Source: Rhodoluna limnophila
Lineage (GTDB): Bacteria > Actinomycetota > Actinomycetes > Actinomycetales > Microbacteriaceae
Direction of reading: 5' to 3'
Assembly: GCA_943326655.2 (NCBI GenBank)
Contig: CALPUC020000046.1
Coordinates: forward strand, 1-7,102
DNA length: 7,102 bases
The translations under genes were made by a program, and so were the position numbers. Below are positions 1 through 6,592 of the stretch, piece by piece (within the stretch, counting starts at the first letter, position 1; each line of letters starts with the position of its first letter). The notes below the pieces were generated by a model. It was given only the letters and a program-made list of their open reading frames with translations, did no database searches and was not told the origin of the DNA.

Positions 1-109
1 GGCAACCAGGCGACCCGACACCTATTCCAAGCTCACCGACTCGGTGGTCAACCCTCGAAGTGAAAACGGCGATGGCGTAAACGGCGGTATTGCTGGAGTT
101 TCCAAGTGA
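1..109 (+). CDS. C-terminal end of an upstream gene, possibly a nitrilase-family amidohydrolase (partial)
   Basis: An open frame enters from the left edge (first full codon at base 2), runs for 35 codons and stops at TGA 107-109. The visible tail begins ATRRPDTYSKL and then becomes a polar, Gly/Asn-rich end. The RRPDxY-x-x-L pattern resembles the C-terminal end of carbon-nitrogen hydrolases such as N-carbamoylputrescine amidase (from memory of the family; no catalytic residue lies inside the window). Its stop overlaps the GTG start of the next gene in the four bases GTGA (106-109), which normally means translational coupling within one operon. An amidase next to an agmatine deiminase would make sense, since AguA makes N-carbamoylputrescine and AguB hydrolyses it. 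That a coding end is present is well supported by the overlap; the family is a guess. Confidence 0.6.
   Translation, partial: ATRRPDTYSKLTDSVVNPRSENGDGVNGGIAGVSK
95..98 (+). promoter_or_regulatory. Ribosome binding site deciding the GTG start of the deiminase
   Basis: GGAG lies seven bases before GTG 106 and inside the end of the upstream gene. The next candidate start, ATG 118, is too far from it (19 bases), so the GTG at 106 is preferred even though family alignments usually begin near MPAEW, which is encoded from 118. Confidence 0.6.
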
Positions 110-1107
110 CCTGGGTCATGCCTGCCGAGTGGCAGCCTCATGAGCGAACCTGGATGGCCTGGATGGAAGAAGACTATTCCGAAGGAAGCAGCGCGGAATC
201 AACCGAAAGGATGCAGCGCGCCTGGGCAAAAGTTGCCAACACCATAGTTGAATTCGAGCCCGTGACGATGCTGGTTAGCGAAGAGCATAAAGCCGAAGCA
301 AGAAGTTTTCTGGATCCCAGAGTCGAACTTCTAATCACCGACATCGATGACGGCTGGATGCGAGACAGCGGACCAACTTTTGTAAAAAACGGTGAAACAC
401 TGGCCGCAGTCGACTGGGTTTTCAATGGTTGGGGCAACCAGGGCGGCTGGGCCAACTGGGAAAAAGATGATGCCGTGGCATCGATTGTGGCTGCCGAAGC
501 GGGCGTACCGAGTTTTCGCTCAGCCCTGGTGAACGAAGGCGGCGGAATCCATGTAAACGGGGTCGGCGCGCTGTTAGTAACCGAAACGGTTCAACTAGGC
601 AAAGAGCGTAACCCTGACTGGACAAGGGCCGAGGTCGAAGAAGAACTCAATTCCAAACTTGGCACGAACCAAGTCATTTGGCTCAAGCGAGGGCTCACAC
701 GCGACTATGAGGATTTTGGCACCCGTGGCCACGTAGACATTGTCGCTTGCTTCGCCGATGAAAACACAATTTTGTATCACGACCAGCAAGATCCCGCTCA
801 CCCAGACTTCGCCATCTCGCAGGAAGTTCGCGCAACACTCGAAGCGGAAACAAACTTCAAATTGATTCCGGTTCCTGCGCCGAAAGTGCTAACCGACGAT
901 CACGGTCCGGTTGATTACAGCTACATCAATCACTACATTTGCAACGGCGCGGTCATCCTGTGCTCGTTTGATGACCCGAACGACGAAGTTGCAAAAGCAA
1001 TCCTTGAAAAGGCTTACCCAGGACGAGAAATCGTCTTAGTTGATGCTCGAGAAATCTTTGCTCGCGGCGGAGGCATTCACTGCATTACGCAGCAACAGCC
1101 TGCCTAG
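106..1107 (+). CDS. aguA: Agmatine deiminase-family protein (peptidylarginine deiminase superfamily)
   Basis: Cytosolic hydrolase expected to convert agmatine to N-carbamoylputrescine and ammonia, a step from arginine-derived agmatine to putrescine. The 333-residue length is close to the usual family size (about 340-370). The N-terminus MPAEWQPHERTWMAW (5-19) is the family signature. Active-site blocks are all present: WMRDSGP (84-90, Asp87), NEGGGIHVNG (143-152, Glu144), GHVD (208-211, His209 and Asp211) and the nucleophile motif GGGIHCITQQ (321-330, Cys326). No signal peptide is visible. The gene starts with GTG in a GTGA overlap with the upstream gene and has a GGAG site, so it is probably translated from a shared messenger. 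It ends against the aminotransferase gene on the other strand. The fold and catalytic type are secure. Agmatine as the true substrate is the family default and is not proven, since related deiminases act on other guanidino compounds. Confidence 0.9.
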   Translation: MTWVMPAEWQPHERTWMAWMEEDYSEGSSAESTERMQRAWAKVANTIVEFEPVTMLVSEEHKAEARSFLDPRVELLITDIDDGWMRDSGPTFVKNGETLAAVDWVFNGWGNQGGWANWEKDDAVASIVAAEAGVPSFRSALVNEGGGIHVNGVGALLVTETVQLGKERNPDWTRAEVEEELNSKLGTNQVIWLKRGLTRDYEDFGTRGHVDIVACFADENTILYHDQQDPAHPDFAISQEVRATLEAETNFKLIPVPAPKVLTDDHGPVDYSYINHYICNGAVILCSFDDPNDEVAKAILEKAYPGREIVLVDAREIFARGGGIHCITQQQPA

Positions 1108-2459
1108 GCGCTAACCAGCTCGCGAATTGCTTCCTCAAACACCTCGTTGTGTCTGTCAACATCAGCCTTTGTAGTGGTTGGGCACATCAAAGCCATGTTG
1201 TGGAACGGCGTTAGTAACACGCCGCGGTTAGCCAGATAGAGATGCAGAAAATCTTCCAACTCGGCATCGGCTGATTCAAAGGCTGCCGTGCCAGTAATCG
1301 GATACGGCTTTGCAAAACGATACTCAGCGCGAGTACCAAGCTGGTTGATCGACCACGGTAGGTCGTATTTGTCGAACAAAACGTTGACCCCGTTGGTGAA
1401 GTAAGTGGCCAAATCGATCATCTTTTCAAAGGCGTCTTTGGTGAGAACGTTTTCAAGAGTTGCTCTCATGGCAGCAACGGAGAGAGGATTCCCAGCCAGA
1501 GTTCCGCCAACCCCACCCATGTCTACCAAATCGAGATCAGTTCGCTCTAAAACCCGAGCCGCAAATTCTTCCGACAAACCATATGTCCCGGTTGGAATGC
1601 CGCCGGCAATCGCCTTACCGATTACCAGGATGTCTGGCTCGAGTGCATCGCGCATAGTCATGCCACCCCAACCAGCAGAGAACGTGTGGGTCTCGTCGAT
1701 GATCAAAAGTGCGTCGTACTTTTTCGTCAGGGCGCGAACACCCTCCAGGTAGCCCGGCTCAGGCAGCACAATGCCGATGTTGGTTAGTGCCGGTTCCATC
1801 AAGACTGCAGCGACGTCGCCGTTTTTCAGTTGACGCTCTATACCCTCAAGGTCGTTGAACTCGGCCACTCTTGAGGTTTGGGTAACGTCCACCGGCGAAC
1901 CGACGTTTCCCGGCCTGCTCATGCCTTCTCCGTCGGGCCCAACCACAATCAGCGCCTCGTCTACCGAACCGTGATAGCAATAGGCGTTGAACAAGATTTT
2001 CGACTTACCGGTAATTGCTCGCACCAGGCGAATCGCCCAGCGATTGGCATCGGTAGCAGTTAGAGCGAAACTCCACTTGGCCATGCCGAATCGTTCAGTG
2101 AGGTTTTTTGCCACCCACTGGGCATCCTCGGTTGGCAACATAGTGGTCATGCCGCCGAGAGTATCCACGCGATTCTTGATGGCTGAAACAACCGCTGGGT
2201 GAGAGTGCCCGGCCATGGCCCCGGTGTCGCCAAGAGCGAAGTCGATGTATTCGTGACCGTCGATGTCCCAAATGCGGTTGCCCGAAGCGTGGTCGAAGTA
2301 AATCGGAAATCCGCCGGCCTTCTTGTTCATCCAAGTCATTGGCACTCGGCCAAACAAATTGTCAGCGGCCTCGTAGGCTGCCTTCGATTTAGGGTTCCGC
2401 TCCAAGAACATTTTCTGTTCCGCTTCGAACAAGGAAGTGAGCCGTTTGCGATCAATCAT
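1104..2459 (-). CDS. Class III PLP-dependent aminotransferase, glutamate-1-semialdehyde aminomutase-like
   Basis: A 451-residue fold-type I PLP enzyme that would move an amino group between an amine or amino acid and an oxo acid in the cytosol. Visible landmarks: GHSHPAVVSAI (84-94), TATDANRWAIRLVRA (134-148, phosphate-cup region), CYHGSVDEA (161-169), IIDETHTFSAGWGG (253-266, Asp255 contacts the pyridine nitrogen), IGKAIAGGIPTGTYG (280-294, Lys282 forms the Schiff base) and GGTLAGNPLSVAA (318-330). It differs from true HemL, which has GTEA where this has ATDA, so a role in tetrapyrrole synthesis is unlikely. The substrate is unknown. Proximity to a deiminase suggests a polyamine-derived amine or a related amino acid. 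ATG 2457-2459 is supported by a GGAG site. It is probably cotranscribed with the alpha/beta hydrolase gene 75 bases upstream, though a private promoter in that gap is possible. Its stop codon lies in the same CTAG as the deiminase stop. Confidence 0.85.
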   Translation of the reverse strand: MIDRKRLTSLFEAEQKMFLERNPKSKAAYEAADNLFGRVPMTWMNKKAGGFPIYFDHASGNRIWDIDGHEYIDFALGDTGAMAGHSHPAVVSAIKNRVDTLGGMTTMLPTEDAQWVAKNLTERFGMAKWSFALTATDANRWAIRLVRAITGKSKILFNAYCYHGSVDEALIVVGPDGEGMSRPGNVGSPVDVTQTSRVAEFNDLEGIERQLKNGDVAAVLMEPALTNIGIVLPEPGYLEGVRALTKKYDALLIIDETHTFSAGWGGMTMRDALEPDILVIGKAIAGGIPTGTYGLSEEFAARVLERTDLDLVDMGGVGGTLAGNPLSVAAMRATLENVLTKDAFEKMIDLATYFTNGVNVLFDKYDLPWSINQLGTRAEYRFAKPYPITGTAAFESADAELEDFLHLYLANRGVLLTPFHNMALMCPTTTKADVDRHNEVFEEAIRELVSA

Positions 2460-2466
2460 TAGAGAA

Positions 2467-2470
2467 CTCC
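2467..2470 (-). promoter_or_regulatory. Ribosome binding site of the aminotransferase gene
   Basis: Read on the minus strand, GGAG is followed by seven bases and then ATG (2459-2457). This supports the annotated start. The 75-base gap between the hydrolase stop and this start shows no convincing terminator hairpin and no strong -35/-10 pair. Confidence 0.65.
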
Positions 2471-2534
2471 AACTGGGTCCCCCGCCGCAACTAAACCGTT
2501 TCGACTACTGCCCGAATCTGGAGGATATTCTTTT

Positions 2535-3521
2535 CTATTTTGACACCAATGTGTCCCAGTGCTTTGAGATTGCCAACATAAACTCCGCGGGTTTCTCCTC
2601 CTGCGGCAAATGAGCACTGCTTTGAATGACTTCTAGGTCGCTGTTGTCGATTAGTGTTTTCAATTTCACGGTATCGCTGGTTGGAACCACCGTGTCATTA
2701 GAGCCTGTGATCAAGAGGGTTGGCAGCCTAAGCTCGCCTAAGTTTTTAGCCAAGTCGTTTTTGCGAGGTGCGGTGGCAAAGTTCCAGAACCCAACTTCCC
2801 AGCCTTTAACCTTCAACGGGCTCTGATAGCCCGCCAATACTTCAGGCGTCAACTGGGATTGATCGAAGTAACTCTCGCGTAGAAGATCCATGCCCGAAGT
2901 TGCGATGGAACTCACCAAAATCGGACCAAGCTTCTTGATCTGCGGAATGCCGTAGAGCCAGTCAAACCCCTCCATCCCTCCGCCGGTGGTCAAAATGGCA
3001 GGGTCAACCAGAATCAGCGAAGTGACTTTCTTAGGATTCTGCCTCGCGTATTCGGCAGCCAATTGGCCACCGGCGGAATGACCAACCAGAACCACTTGGC
3101 GTTCAGAACCAAACTTTGAAATCAAAGCATCAAGAATTTTGAAATTACCTTCAAAACCGTACGGGTTGACCTCTCCCCAACTGGTCGGTCTCTCGGTGAA
3201 TCCAAAACCAGGTCGGTCGTAAGCGATGACGTCACCGAATTTAGCTAACGGTTCGATTACATCGCGCCAGGAAAACGTGCTGGCACCAAAGCCATGAAGC
3301 AAAACAATCAGCGGGGGTGTGTTAGCAGAGCTCTCAGAGAAAGCCTGGCGCTCCAAGTGAACTGAAACTCCAGCTAAAGTCTCGAATTCGGCGCCCGACC
3401 CAGCGGCCTCAACATTGGTGAGAGTTCCAGAGGTGGTTTCTGGAATCACCAAAGGCACGATCAAAAAAGAAAGGATTCCAGCCAAAAGGGCGTAAGTCAT
3501 AACCCTGCGAAATGTTCTCAT
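2535..3521 (-). CDS. Alpha/beta hydrolase with N-terminal membrane anchor
   Basis: A 328-residue serine hydrolase of the alpha/beta fold; esterase, lipase or other ester/amide activity cannot be separated from sequence alone. The N-terminus has three arginines (R2, R5, R6) followed by a hydrophobic stretch at about 8-27, giving a signal anchor or signal peptide, so the catalytic domain probably lies outside the membrane. Motifs appear in the expected order: oxyanion-hole HGFGAS (76-81), DRPGFGFTERP (102-112), nucleophile elbow GHSAGG (147-152, Ser149), acid in GSNDTVVP (273-280, Asp276) and histidine in SSAHLPQEEKP (301-311, His304). The triad is complete. ATG 3521 is preferred because it supplies the positive residues before the membrane segment; Met8 (base 3500) has no well-placed ribosome site. 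The aminotransferase gene follows on the same strand. The link between the two functions is not evident. Confidence 0.85.
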   Translation of the reverse strand: MRTFRRVMTYALLAGILSFLIVPLVIPETTSGTLTNVEAAGSGAEFETLAGVSVHLERQAFSESSANTPPLIVLLHGFGASTFSWRDVIEPLAKFGDVIAYDRPGFGFTERPTSWGEVNPYGFEGNFKILDALISKFGSERQVVLVGHSAGGQLAAEYARQNPKKVTSLILVDPAILTTGGGMEGFDWLYGIPQIKKLGPILVSSIATSGMDLLRESYFDQSQLTPEVLAGYQSPLKVKGWEVGFWNFATAPRKNDLAKNLGELRLPTLLITGSNDTVVPTSDTVKLKTLIDNSDLEVIQSSAHLPQEEKPAEFMLAISKHWDTLVSK

Positions 3522-3527
3522 GGTGAA

Positions 3528-3533
3528 ACTCTA
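3528..3533 (-). promoter_or_regulatory. Possible -10 element of a leaderless hydrolase transcript
   Basis: On the minus strand TAGAGT fits the TAnnnT pattern of actinobacterial -10 elements and is followed by six bases (TTCACC) and then the ATG of the hydrolase. Transcription would then begin at or next to the start codon, which agrees with the lack of a usable ribosome site. The matching -35 region is poor. Weak evidence. Confidence 0.3.
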
Positions 3534-3543
3534 TTCGCCCTCT

Positions 3544-3560
3544 GCTGGAATCGAACCTGC
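3544..3560 (-). other. tRNA T-arm-like sequence (possible tRNA 3'-end remnant)
   Basis: On the minus strand the 17 bases read GCAGG-TTCGATT-CCAGC: a five-base stem with one mismatch (A-A) around a seven-base loop. They include GGTTCGATTCC, a perfect match to the common tRNA T-loop consensus. No complementary 5' acceptor arm, anticodon arm or CCA is found upstream, so it is not a complete tRNA gene. It could be a remnant of a tRNA end, or chance. Confidence 0.25.
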
Positions 3561-3572
3561 TAACCAAGTTCG
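3552..3572. repeat. Imperfect 21-base palindrome, candidate operator
   Basis: CGAAC (3552-3556) and GTTCG (3568-3572) form an exact inverted repeat with an 11-base spacer. Two further inner pairs match (TG at 3558-3559 with CA at 3565-3566), giving 7 of 10 paired positions. It lies 31 bases before the hydrolase start, a normal place for a repressor site, and partly overlaps the T-arm-like sequence. No regulator gene is in the window. Confidence 0.35.
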
Positions 3573-3640
3573 GAAAACATCCAAAAACCTTTTTTCCAAT
3601 GTGTGCTCGGTTAGGAAGACAAATAGGTAAAGATTGATAA

Positions 3641-5176
3641 ATGATGAGAATAGGCGTAACTAAAGAACAAGCCGGGGAAACCCGCGTTTCTGCTACCCCG
3701 ACCACGGTAAAGGCCATAATCGCTCTCGGCTACAAGGTCGTAGTGGAATCCGGTGCGGGAGAGCTCTCAACCTTCCCAGACTCCGCTTACGCCGAAGCTG
3801 GCGCAGAAATTGGTACGAAGAAGAAAGCCTGGTCTAGCCCGGTTGTTTTGAAGGTCGCAGCACCGACCGAAAAAGAAATTTCTCAACTCGCCGACAATGC
3901 CATCATCGTGAGCTTGCTTACTCCATCTCTTCGCCCAGACCTTCTTGAATCCCTTGCCACCAGAGGCATCACGGCACTTGCCCTAGACGCGGTTCCTCGA
4001 ATTTCTAGAGCGCAGTCGATGGACGTACTTAGCTCAATGGCAAACATCGCCGGCTACCGAGCAGTCATTGAAGCCGCCCACGAATTCGGTCGTTTCTTCA
4101 CCGGTCAGGTAACTGCCGCCGGAAAAGTTCCACCGGCCAAAGTTTTAGTTGCTGGGGCTGGCGTTGCCGGGCTTGCCGCAATCGGTGCGGCCTCAAGTCT
4201 CGGCTCAATTGTTCGCGCTACCGACCCGAGGCCGGAAGTTGCCGATCAGGTTAAATCAATCGGCGGAACATACCTCGCGGTTGAGGTTGCCGAGAAGATG
4301 GAGTCTTCCGACGGCTATGCGAAAGCAACCAGCGCAGATTACGACAAACGAGCTGCCGAGATTTACTCGGAACAAGCCGCCGACGTTGACATCATCATCA
4401 CCACGGCTCTTATCCCAGGACGACCCGCTCCAAAACTCATCACCGCTGCAGACGTAGCCAGCATGAAATCTGGAAGCGTGATTGTCGACATGGCTGCGGC
4501 TCAGGGCGGAAACGTTGATGGTTCAGTTGCCGGCCAAAAGGTAGTTACTTCGAACGGCGTGACCATCATTGGCTACACCGACCTTCCCGGTCGCCTCCCC
4601 GCCCAAGCGTCACAACTTTTCGGAACAAACCTCGTCAATCTTTTGAAGCTGGTAACTCCTGAGAAAAACGGTGTCCTCACCCTCGATTTCGAAGACATCG
4701 TTCAGCGATCGGTAACTGTTGTGAAAGACGGCTCGATTACCTGGCCGCCGCCACCGGTTCAAGTTTCTGCCGCACCGGTAGCTGCCAAAGTGGAAGCACC
4801 CGTAGCTGCGGAAAAGAAGACCATGTCGGCTGGGCGTCGTGGCGGCTTGTTTGCCTTAGGAATTATTGCTCTCTACCTGATTGTCGCCTTCGCACCGCCA
4901 CCGCTGCCTCAGCACTTCCTCGTGCTGACACTCTCGGTGGTAATTGGGTTCTATGTAATCGGCAAGGTGCATCACGCCCTCCACACACCACTGATGAGCG
5001 TTACCAACGCCATCTCAGGAATCATCGTGGTTGGTGCGTTGCTGCAGTTAAACTCACCAAACCTCGTTGTTCAAATCTTGGCCGGTATCGCCACCACCTT
5101 GGCCAGCATCAATATCTTCGGTGGTTTTGCTGTGACCAGACGAATGCTCAAAATGTTCTCGAAGGGAGGCAAATAA
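3641..5176 (+). CDS. pntA: Proton-translocating NAD(P)+ transhydrogenase, alpha subunit (fused domain I plus membrane part)
   Basis: Subunit of the membrane enzyme that couples inward proton flow to hydride transfer from NADH to NADP+, supplying NADPH. The 511 residues match the E. coli fused form (about 510). Domain I (about 1-365) begins RIGVTKEQAGETRV, carries the RQD loop with conserved spacing (Arg120, Gln125, Asp128 in PRISRAQSMD), a Rossmann loop AGAGVAGLAAIGAASSLG (171-188) for NADH and acidic Asp195 in RATDPRPE. QGGNVDGS (288-295) is also typical. A Pro/Ala-rich tether (about 368-393) leads to four membrane helices (about 403-419, 425-442, 451-470, 474-496) with the conserved HTPLMSVTNAISGI (448-461). 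The start could be ATG 3641 or the adjacent ATG 3644; the second gives MRIGVTKE, the usual family beginning. pntB follows with no gap. Confidence 0.96.
   Translation: MMRIGVTKEQAGETRVSATPTTVKAIIALGYKVVVESGAGELSTFPDSAYAEAGAEIGTKKKAWSSPVVLKVAAPTEKEISQLADNAIIVSLLTPSLRPDLLESLATRGITALALDAVPRISRAQSMDVLSSMANIAGYRAVIEAAHEFGRFFTGQVTAAGKVPPAKVLVAGAGVAGLAAIGAASSLGSIVRATDPRPEVADQVKSIGGTYLAVEVAEKMESSDGYAKATSADYDKRAAEIYSEQAADVDIIITTALIPGRPAPKLITAADVASMKSGSVIVDMAAAQGGNVDGSVAGQKVVTSNGVTIIGYTDLPGRLPAQASQLFGTNLVNLLKLVTPEKNGVLTLDFEDIVQRSVTVVKDGSITWPPPPVQVSAAPVAAKVEAPVAAEKKTMSAGRRGGLFALGIIALYLIVAFAPPPLPQHFLVLTLSVVIGFYVIGKVHHALHTPLMSVTNAISGIIVVGALLQLNSPNLVVQILAGIATTLASINIFGGFAVTRRMLKMFSKGGK
5162..5169 (+). promoter_or_regulatory. 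Strong ribosome binding site of pntB inside the end of pntA
   Basis: AAGGGAGG lies seven bases before ATG 5177 and is read as Lys-Gly-Gly codons at the pntA tail. The pntA stop TAA (5174-5176) directly abuts the pntB ATG, so the two are translationally coupled, as expected for partners of one complex. Confidence 0.85.
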
Positions 5177-6592
5177 ATGGAAACCCTTCAGAATATTGCC
5201 CCGATGCTCGCAACAGCAGCCTACATAGTTGCATCCCTGCTTTTCATTCTTTCGCTCGCTGGTCTTAGCAAGCACGAGAGCGCCAAGGGCGGAATCATCT
5301 ACGGTGTTTCCGGTATGGCCCTAGCGCTTGCCGCAACCTCCCTGCTTACGGTCACCAAAGGCTGGAATGATCCAACCGCTCAACTGGGCCTGATTTTCAT
5401 AATTGTTGGTTTGGTCATTGGCGCAACGATTGGTCTATGGCGTGCCCGAGTCGTCGAGATGACGGGAATGCCTGAGCTAATTGCACTCCTTCACAGTTTC
5501 GTCGGTGTGGCTGCAGTTCTAATCGGCTGGAACGGAGCGTTGTACCACCCTGATACTCCGGAGAATCTGATGGGCGTTCACCGCGCTGAAGTATTCATTG
5601 GTGTGTTTATCGGTGCCGTAACGTTCACCGGATCAATCGTTGCCTACCTAAAGCTTTCTGCCAAGATCTCTTCCAAACCACTCATGCTTCCGGGAAAGAA
5701 CCTCCTAAACATCGGAGCGCTGGTTGGATTTGTGGCCCTGACCGTTTGGTATGTTCTAACTCCAGAACTTGGTCTGCTAATTGCAGTAACAATTTTGGCT
5801 CTCGCTCTGGGATGGCACCTGGTTGCTTCTATCGGCGGCGGAGACATGCCGGTAGTTGTTTCAATGCTGAACAGCTACTCGGGTTGGGCAGCTGCGGCAG
5901 CCGGCTTCCTGCTTAGCAACGACCTACTGATTGTTACCGGAGCCCTGGTTGGATCTTCGGGTGCCTACCTTTCTTACATTATGTGTAAGGCGATGAACCG
6001 TTCATTCATCTCGGTTATCGCCGGAGGGTTTGGAATCGTCGCCCCTACCAGCGGTGAAGAAGAGGAAGGCGAGTATCGCGAAACAGATGCCGCCTCGGTT
6101 GCCGAACTTCTGAGAAACGCAACATCCGTGGTAATCACCCCCGGTTACGGCATGGCTGTAGCTCAGGCTCAGTACCCGGTTGCTGATCTCGCGGCAAGAC
6201 TAAAGGAAAAGGGCGTAACCGTTAGGTTCGGTATTCACCCGGTAGCTGGAAGACTTCCCGGTCACATGAATGTTCTACTTGCTGAAGCAAAAGTCCCCTA
6301 CGACATCGTCGATGAGATGGATGAAATCAATGACGACTTTGCCAGCACCTCAGTGGTCCTGGTTATCGGAGCCAACGACACCGTGAACCCAGCAGCAGCT
6401 GAAGACCCAAGCAGCCCAATTGCCGGCATGCCGGTTCTAAAGGTCTGGGAAGCTGAGAACGTAATCGTCTTCAAACGCTCAATGGCCTCAGGTTACGCAG
6501 GCGTGCAGAACCCTCTGTTCTTCAGAGACAATGCGGCAATGCTATTTGGTGATGCGAAGCAGCGTGTTGAGGACATTCTTCGAGCGCTTTAG
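5177..6592 (+). CDS. pntB: Proton-translocating NAD(P)+ transhydrogenase, beta subunit
   Basis: Partner of PntA in the inner membrane; it carries most of the proton channel and the NADP(H) domain. The 471 residues are close to the E. coli length (462). The membrane domain II (about 1-285) has about nine hydrophobic helices. It keeps MPELIALLHSFVG (98-110, His106, equivalent to E. coli betaHis91), and the block GGDMPVVVSMLNSYSGWAAAA (221-241) with Asp223 and Asn232, equivalents of E. coli betaAsp213 and betaAsn222. An acidic hinge, SGEEEEGEYRE (292-302), leads to domain III (about 305-471). This has GYGMAVAQAQ (323-332), HPVAGRLPGHMNVLLAEAKV (354-373), VIGANDTVNPAA (396-407, Asp401) and FKRSMASGYAGVQNPLFF (432-449), where Lys433-Arg434 select NADP(H). 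All landmarks are intact, so the enzyme should be functional. The 3' end overlaps an opposing gene by 51 bases, and no terminator hairpin is seen after the stop. Confidence 0.97.
   Translation: METLQNIAPMLATAAYIVASLLFILSLAGLSKHESAKGGIIYGVSGMALALAATSLLTVTKGWNDPTAQLGLIFIIVGLVIGATIGLWRARVVEMTGMPELIALLHSFVGVAAVLIGWNGALYHPDTPENLMGVHRAEVFIGVFIGAVTFTGSIVAYLKLSAKISSKPLMLPGKNLLNIGALVGFVALTVWYVLTPELGLLIAVTILALALGWHLVASIGGGDMPVVVSMLNSYSGWAAAAAGFLLSNDLLIVTGALVGSSGAYLSYIMCKAMNRSFISVIAGGFGIVAPTSGEEEEGEYRETDAASVAELLRNATSVVITPGYGMAVAQAQYPVADLAARLKEKGVTVRFGIHPVAGRLPGHMNVLLAEAKVPYDIVDEMDEINDDFASTSVVLVIGANDTVNPAAAEDPSSPIAGMPVLKVWEAENVIVFKRSMASGYAGVQNPLFFRDNAAMLFGDAKQRVEDILRAL

Larger units (their letters stand above)
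3522..3640. promoter_or_regulatory. Divergent intergenic region between the hydrolase and pntA
   Basis: 119 bases separate two divergent starts, so promoters for both directions must lie here or just inside the genes. The centre (about 3574-3600) holds alternating A and T tracts with paired ACAT (3577-3580) and ATGT (3599-3602). CTAACC (3560-3565) is mirrored by GGTTAG (3609-3614). No Shine-Dalgarno of normal strength precedes either gene. The best one before pntA is AGG at 3625-3627, 13 bases from ATG 3641. I do not see a clear -35/-10 pair for pntA. Confidence 0.6.

Noticed and set aside
1405..1752. Open frame of about 115 codons on the + strand inside the aminotransferase gene
   Set aside because: It is antisense to a well-conserved enzyme, has low-complexity Arg/Ser/Pro composition and no ribosome site; it is a shadow of the real gene.
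1104..2459. Assignment of the aminotransferase as HemL (glutamate-1-semialdehyde aminomutase)
   Set aside because: The overall fold agrees, but the ATDANRW block replaces the GTEA-type HemL signature and the neighbours have no link to tetrapyrrole synthesis.
2460..2534. Terminator or strong promoter between the hydrolase and aminotransferase genes
   Set aside because: No stable hairpin with a T run and no convincing -35/-10 pair is visible, so only the ribosome site is annotated.
3552..3572. CGAAC...GTTCG as an actinobacterial LexA (SOS) box
   Set aside because: The half-sites match, but the spacer is 11 bases and a LexA box needs 4. Neither flanking gene is a typical SOS member.
3540..3620. 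A complete tRNA gene on the minus strand
   Set aside because: Only a T-arm-like piece exists. The seven bases after it (AGAGGGC) have no complementary acceptor strand upstream, and no anticodon or D arm can be folded.
3409..3717. Minus-strand open frame of about 102 codons crossing the hydrolase-pntA intergenic region
   Set aside because: It overlaps the starts of both convincing genes, shows no family resemblance and would leave no promoter space.
4149..4457. Second + strand frame of about 102 codons within pntA
   Set aside because: It lies wholly inside the conserved NADH-binding domain of PntA in another frame, with no recognisable protein features.
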